A DNA stretch of 62,650 bases, taken from NCBI GenBank assembly GCA_905234145.1, contig CAJOGK010000016.1, forward strand, positions 1 through 62,650, given 5' to 3'. This document shows positions 62,317 through 62,650 of this stretch, piece after piece. A program made the translations under genes and the position numbers. Each line of letters starts with the position of its first letter. Position 1 is the stretch's first letter. Below the pieces are notes generated by a model that saw only the letters and a program-made list of their open reading frames with translations, searched no databases and was not told the origin of the DNA. The DNA is from an uncultured Prevotella sp. (GTDB lineage Bacteria > Bacteroidota > Bacteroidia > Bacteroidales > Bacteroidaceae).

Positions 62317-62650
62317 CGTAAATCAAGAAATCTTTGGCGTTAAAACGGAACTGGTTGTCAGCTATCGCTTGCTTCTTCAGGTCTGTTATATCGAAGATCG
62401 TCCACTTTTTACCTTGAAGCATCTTAACCTGTTTGGGGTGATACGAAGTTTTGTCAATAGTGATAAACAACTCCTGAATCTTCTTTGTTTTGGCATCTGC
62501 CGTAAGGTGAACGATAAAGTCGTTGCCTGATTTGTTCAGTGTCAAATCATACCCATTCTTGTAGAGATTGATAAAATTGTAAGGGTTGATGGCTTGTAAC
62601 TGAGTCTCATTAGGTGTACTTATATTCACCTCTTCATTATTCTTCATATA
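62294..62650 (-). CDS. LolA-like outer-membrane lipoprotein carrier family protein (5' truncated by window edge, 3' frame disturbed)
   Basis: Only the C-terminal ~118 residues are visible and the frame is open to the right edge. YMKNNEEVNISTPNETQLQAINPYNF.. (quoted as MKNNEEVNISTPNETQLQ), ELFITIDKTSYHPKQVKM and FRFNAKDF are typical of the LolA-like proteins of Prevotella. Relatives end FNAKDFPxAEVIDLR; here DF is followed by LIYDEQVSII, while the other frame reads DLR-stop exactly at 62313-62324. About 17 nt seem lost near 62326, shifting the frame into the DUF5687 start. Confidence 0.75.
   Translation of the reverse strand, partial: YMKNNEEVNISTPNETQLQAINPYNFINLYKNGYDLTLNKSGNDFIVHLTADAKTKKIQELFITIDKTSYHPKQVKMLQGKKWTIFDITDLKKQAIADNQFRFNAKDFLIYDEQVSII

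Overview
This window reads as chromosomal DNA of a Bacteroidota bacterium, most likely Prevotella or a close relative. The support is: nearly every transcription unit is preceded by the Bacteroidota -7 element TAnnTTTG rather than an E. coli-type promoter; the primary sigma factor is the short ~286-residue Bacteroidota form; and lineage-typical families occur (DUF4270 lipoprotein, DUF5687 membrane protein, a 'smalltalk'-type small protein, N-terminal-only glycogen synthase, IorAB without ferredoxin domain, ModF-like tandem ATPase). Most of the window is housekeeping or core-accessory; no phage, transposase, CRISPR array or integrase is visible.

Layout. 1-1.3 kb: an overlapping trio (nucleoside 2-deoxyribosyltransferase-like, Vsr mismatch endonuclease, MutT-like NUDIX), possibly the edge of a restriction-modification island. 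1.3-7.8 kb: frameshifted MATE exporter, secreted M28 peptidase, PrmA, a Trp/Tyr-repeat secreted protein and a FadL-like barrel. 7.9-11.4 kb: iorA-iorB-aminotransferase operon for aryl-pyruvate/aryl-acetate metabolism. 11.4-15 kb: primary sigma factor, HtrA protease, RNase P RNA. 15-20.1 kb: threonine operon thrA-apgM-thrC with thrA frameshifted. 20.2-28.9 kb: FAD oxidoreductase, cytidylate-kinase-like protein, pheT-yebC, lepA-crp. 28.9-34.8 kb (minus): ModF-like ATPase, ruvC, a two-gene sensor-kinase pair, smalltalk, tRNA-Ser. 34.9-38.8 kb: carB-yigZ. 38.9-46.6 kb: UvrD helicase, glgA-DUF4270-small protein, DPP III, AlkD-like protein. 46.6-50.6 kb: fur-purA-hisS-acetylesterase operon, with purA frameshifted. 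51.3-51.8 kb: a gene-free, mirror-symmetric repeat element. 52-62.6 kb: Fic, HAD, a 30-residue small protein gene, the N-degron operon clpS-clpA-aat, rubrerythrin, cytidine deaminase, a LysM glucosaminidase, a tRNA operon (Lys, Lys, Thr, damaged Gly), and a LolA-like/DUF5687 pair.

Three themes deserve a second look. (1) Families of 7-bp-periodic repeats lie between genes and, in frame, inside three conserved enzymes; two unrelated proteins carry the same inserted peptide beginning GLQGNH. (2) Six well conserved genes (MATE, thrA, purA, a lipoprotein, tRNA-Gly, LolA-like) each appear to lack a short internal piece, mostly shifting frame; this is either a systematic assembly defect or a real mutational process. 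(3) A 473-bp element with 23-bp terminal inverted repeats, inverted clusters of 11-bp repeats and twin palindromes sits between 51.3 and 51.8 kb. Smaller novelties are a sensor-kinase pair in which the first partner has lost its phospho-accepting His, a 30-residue membrane protein with its own promoter, Shine-Dalgarno and terminator, and promoter spacing that predicts leaderless mRNAs for uvrD and fic.

All family calls come from reading the translated sequence without database searches.
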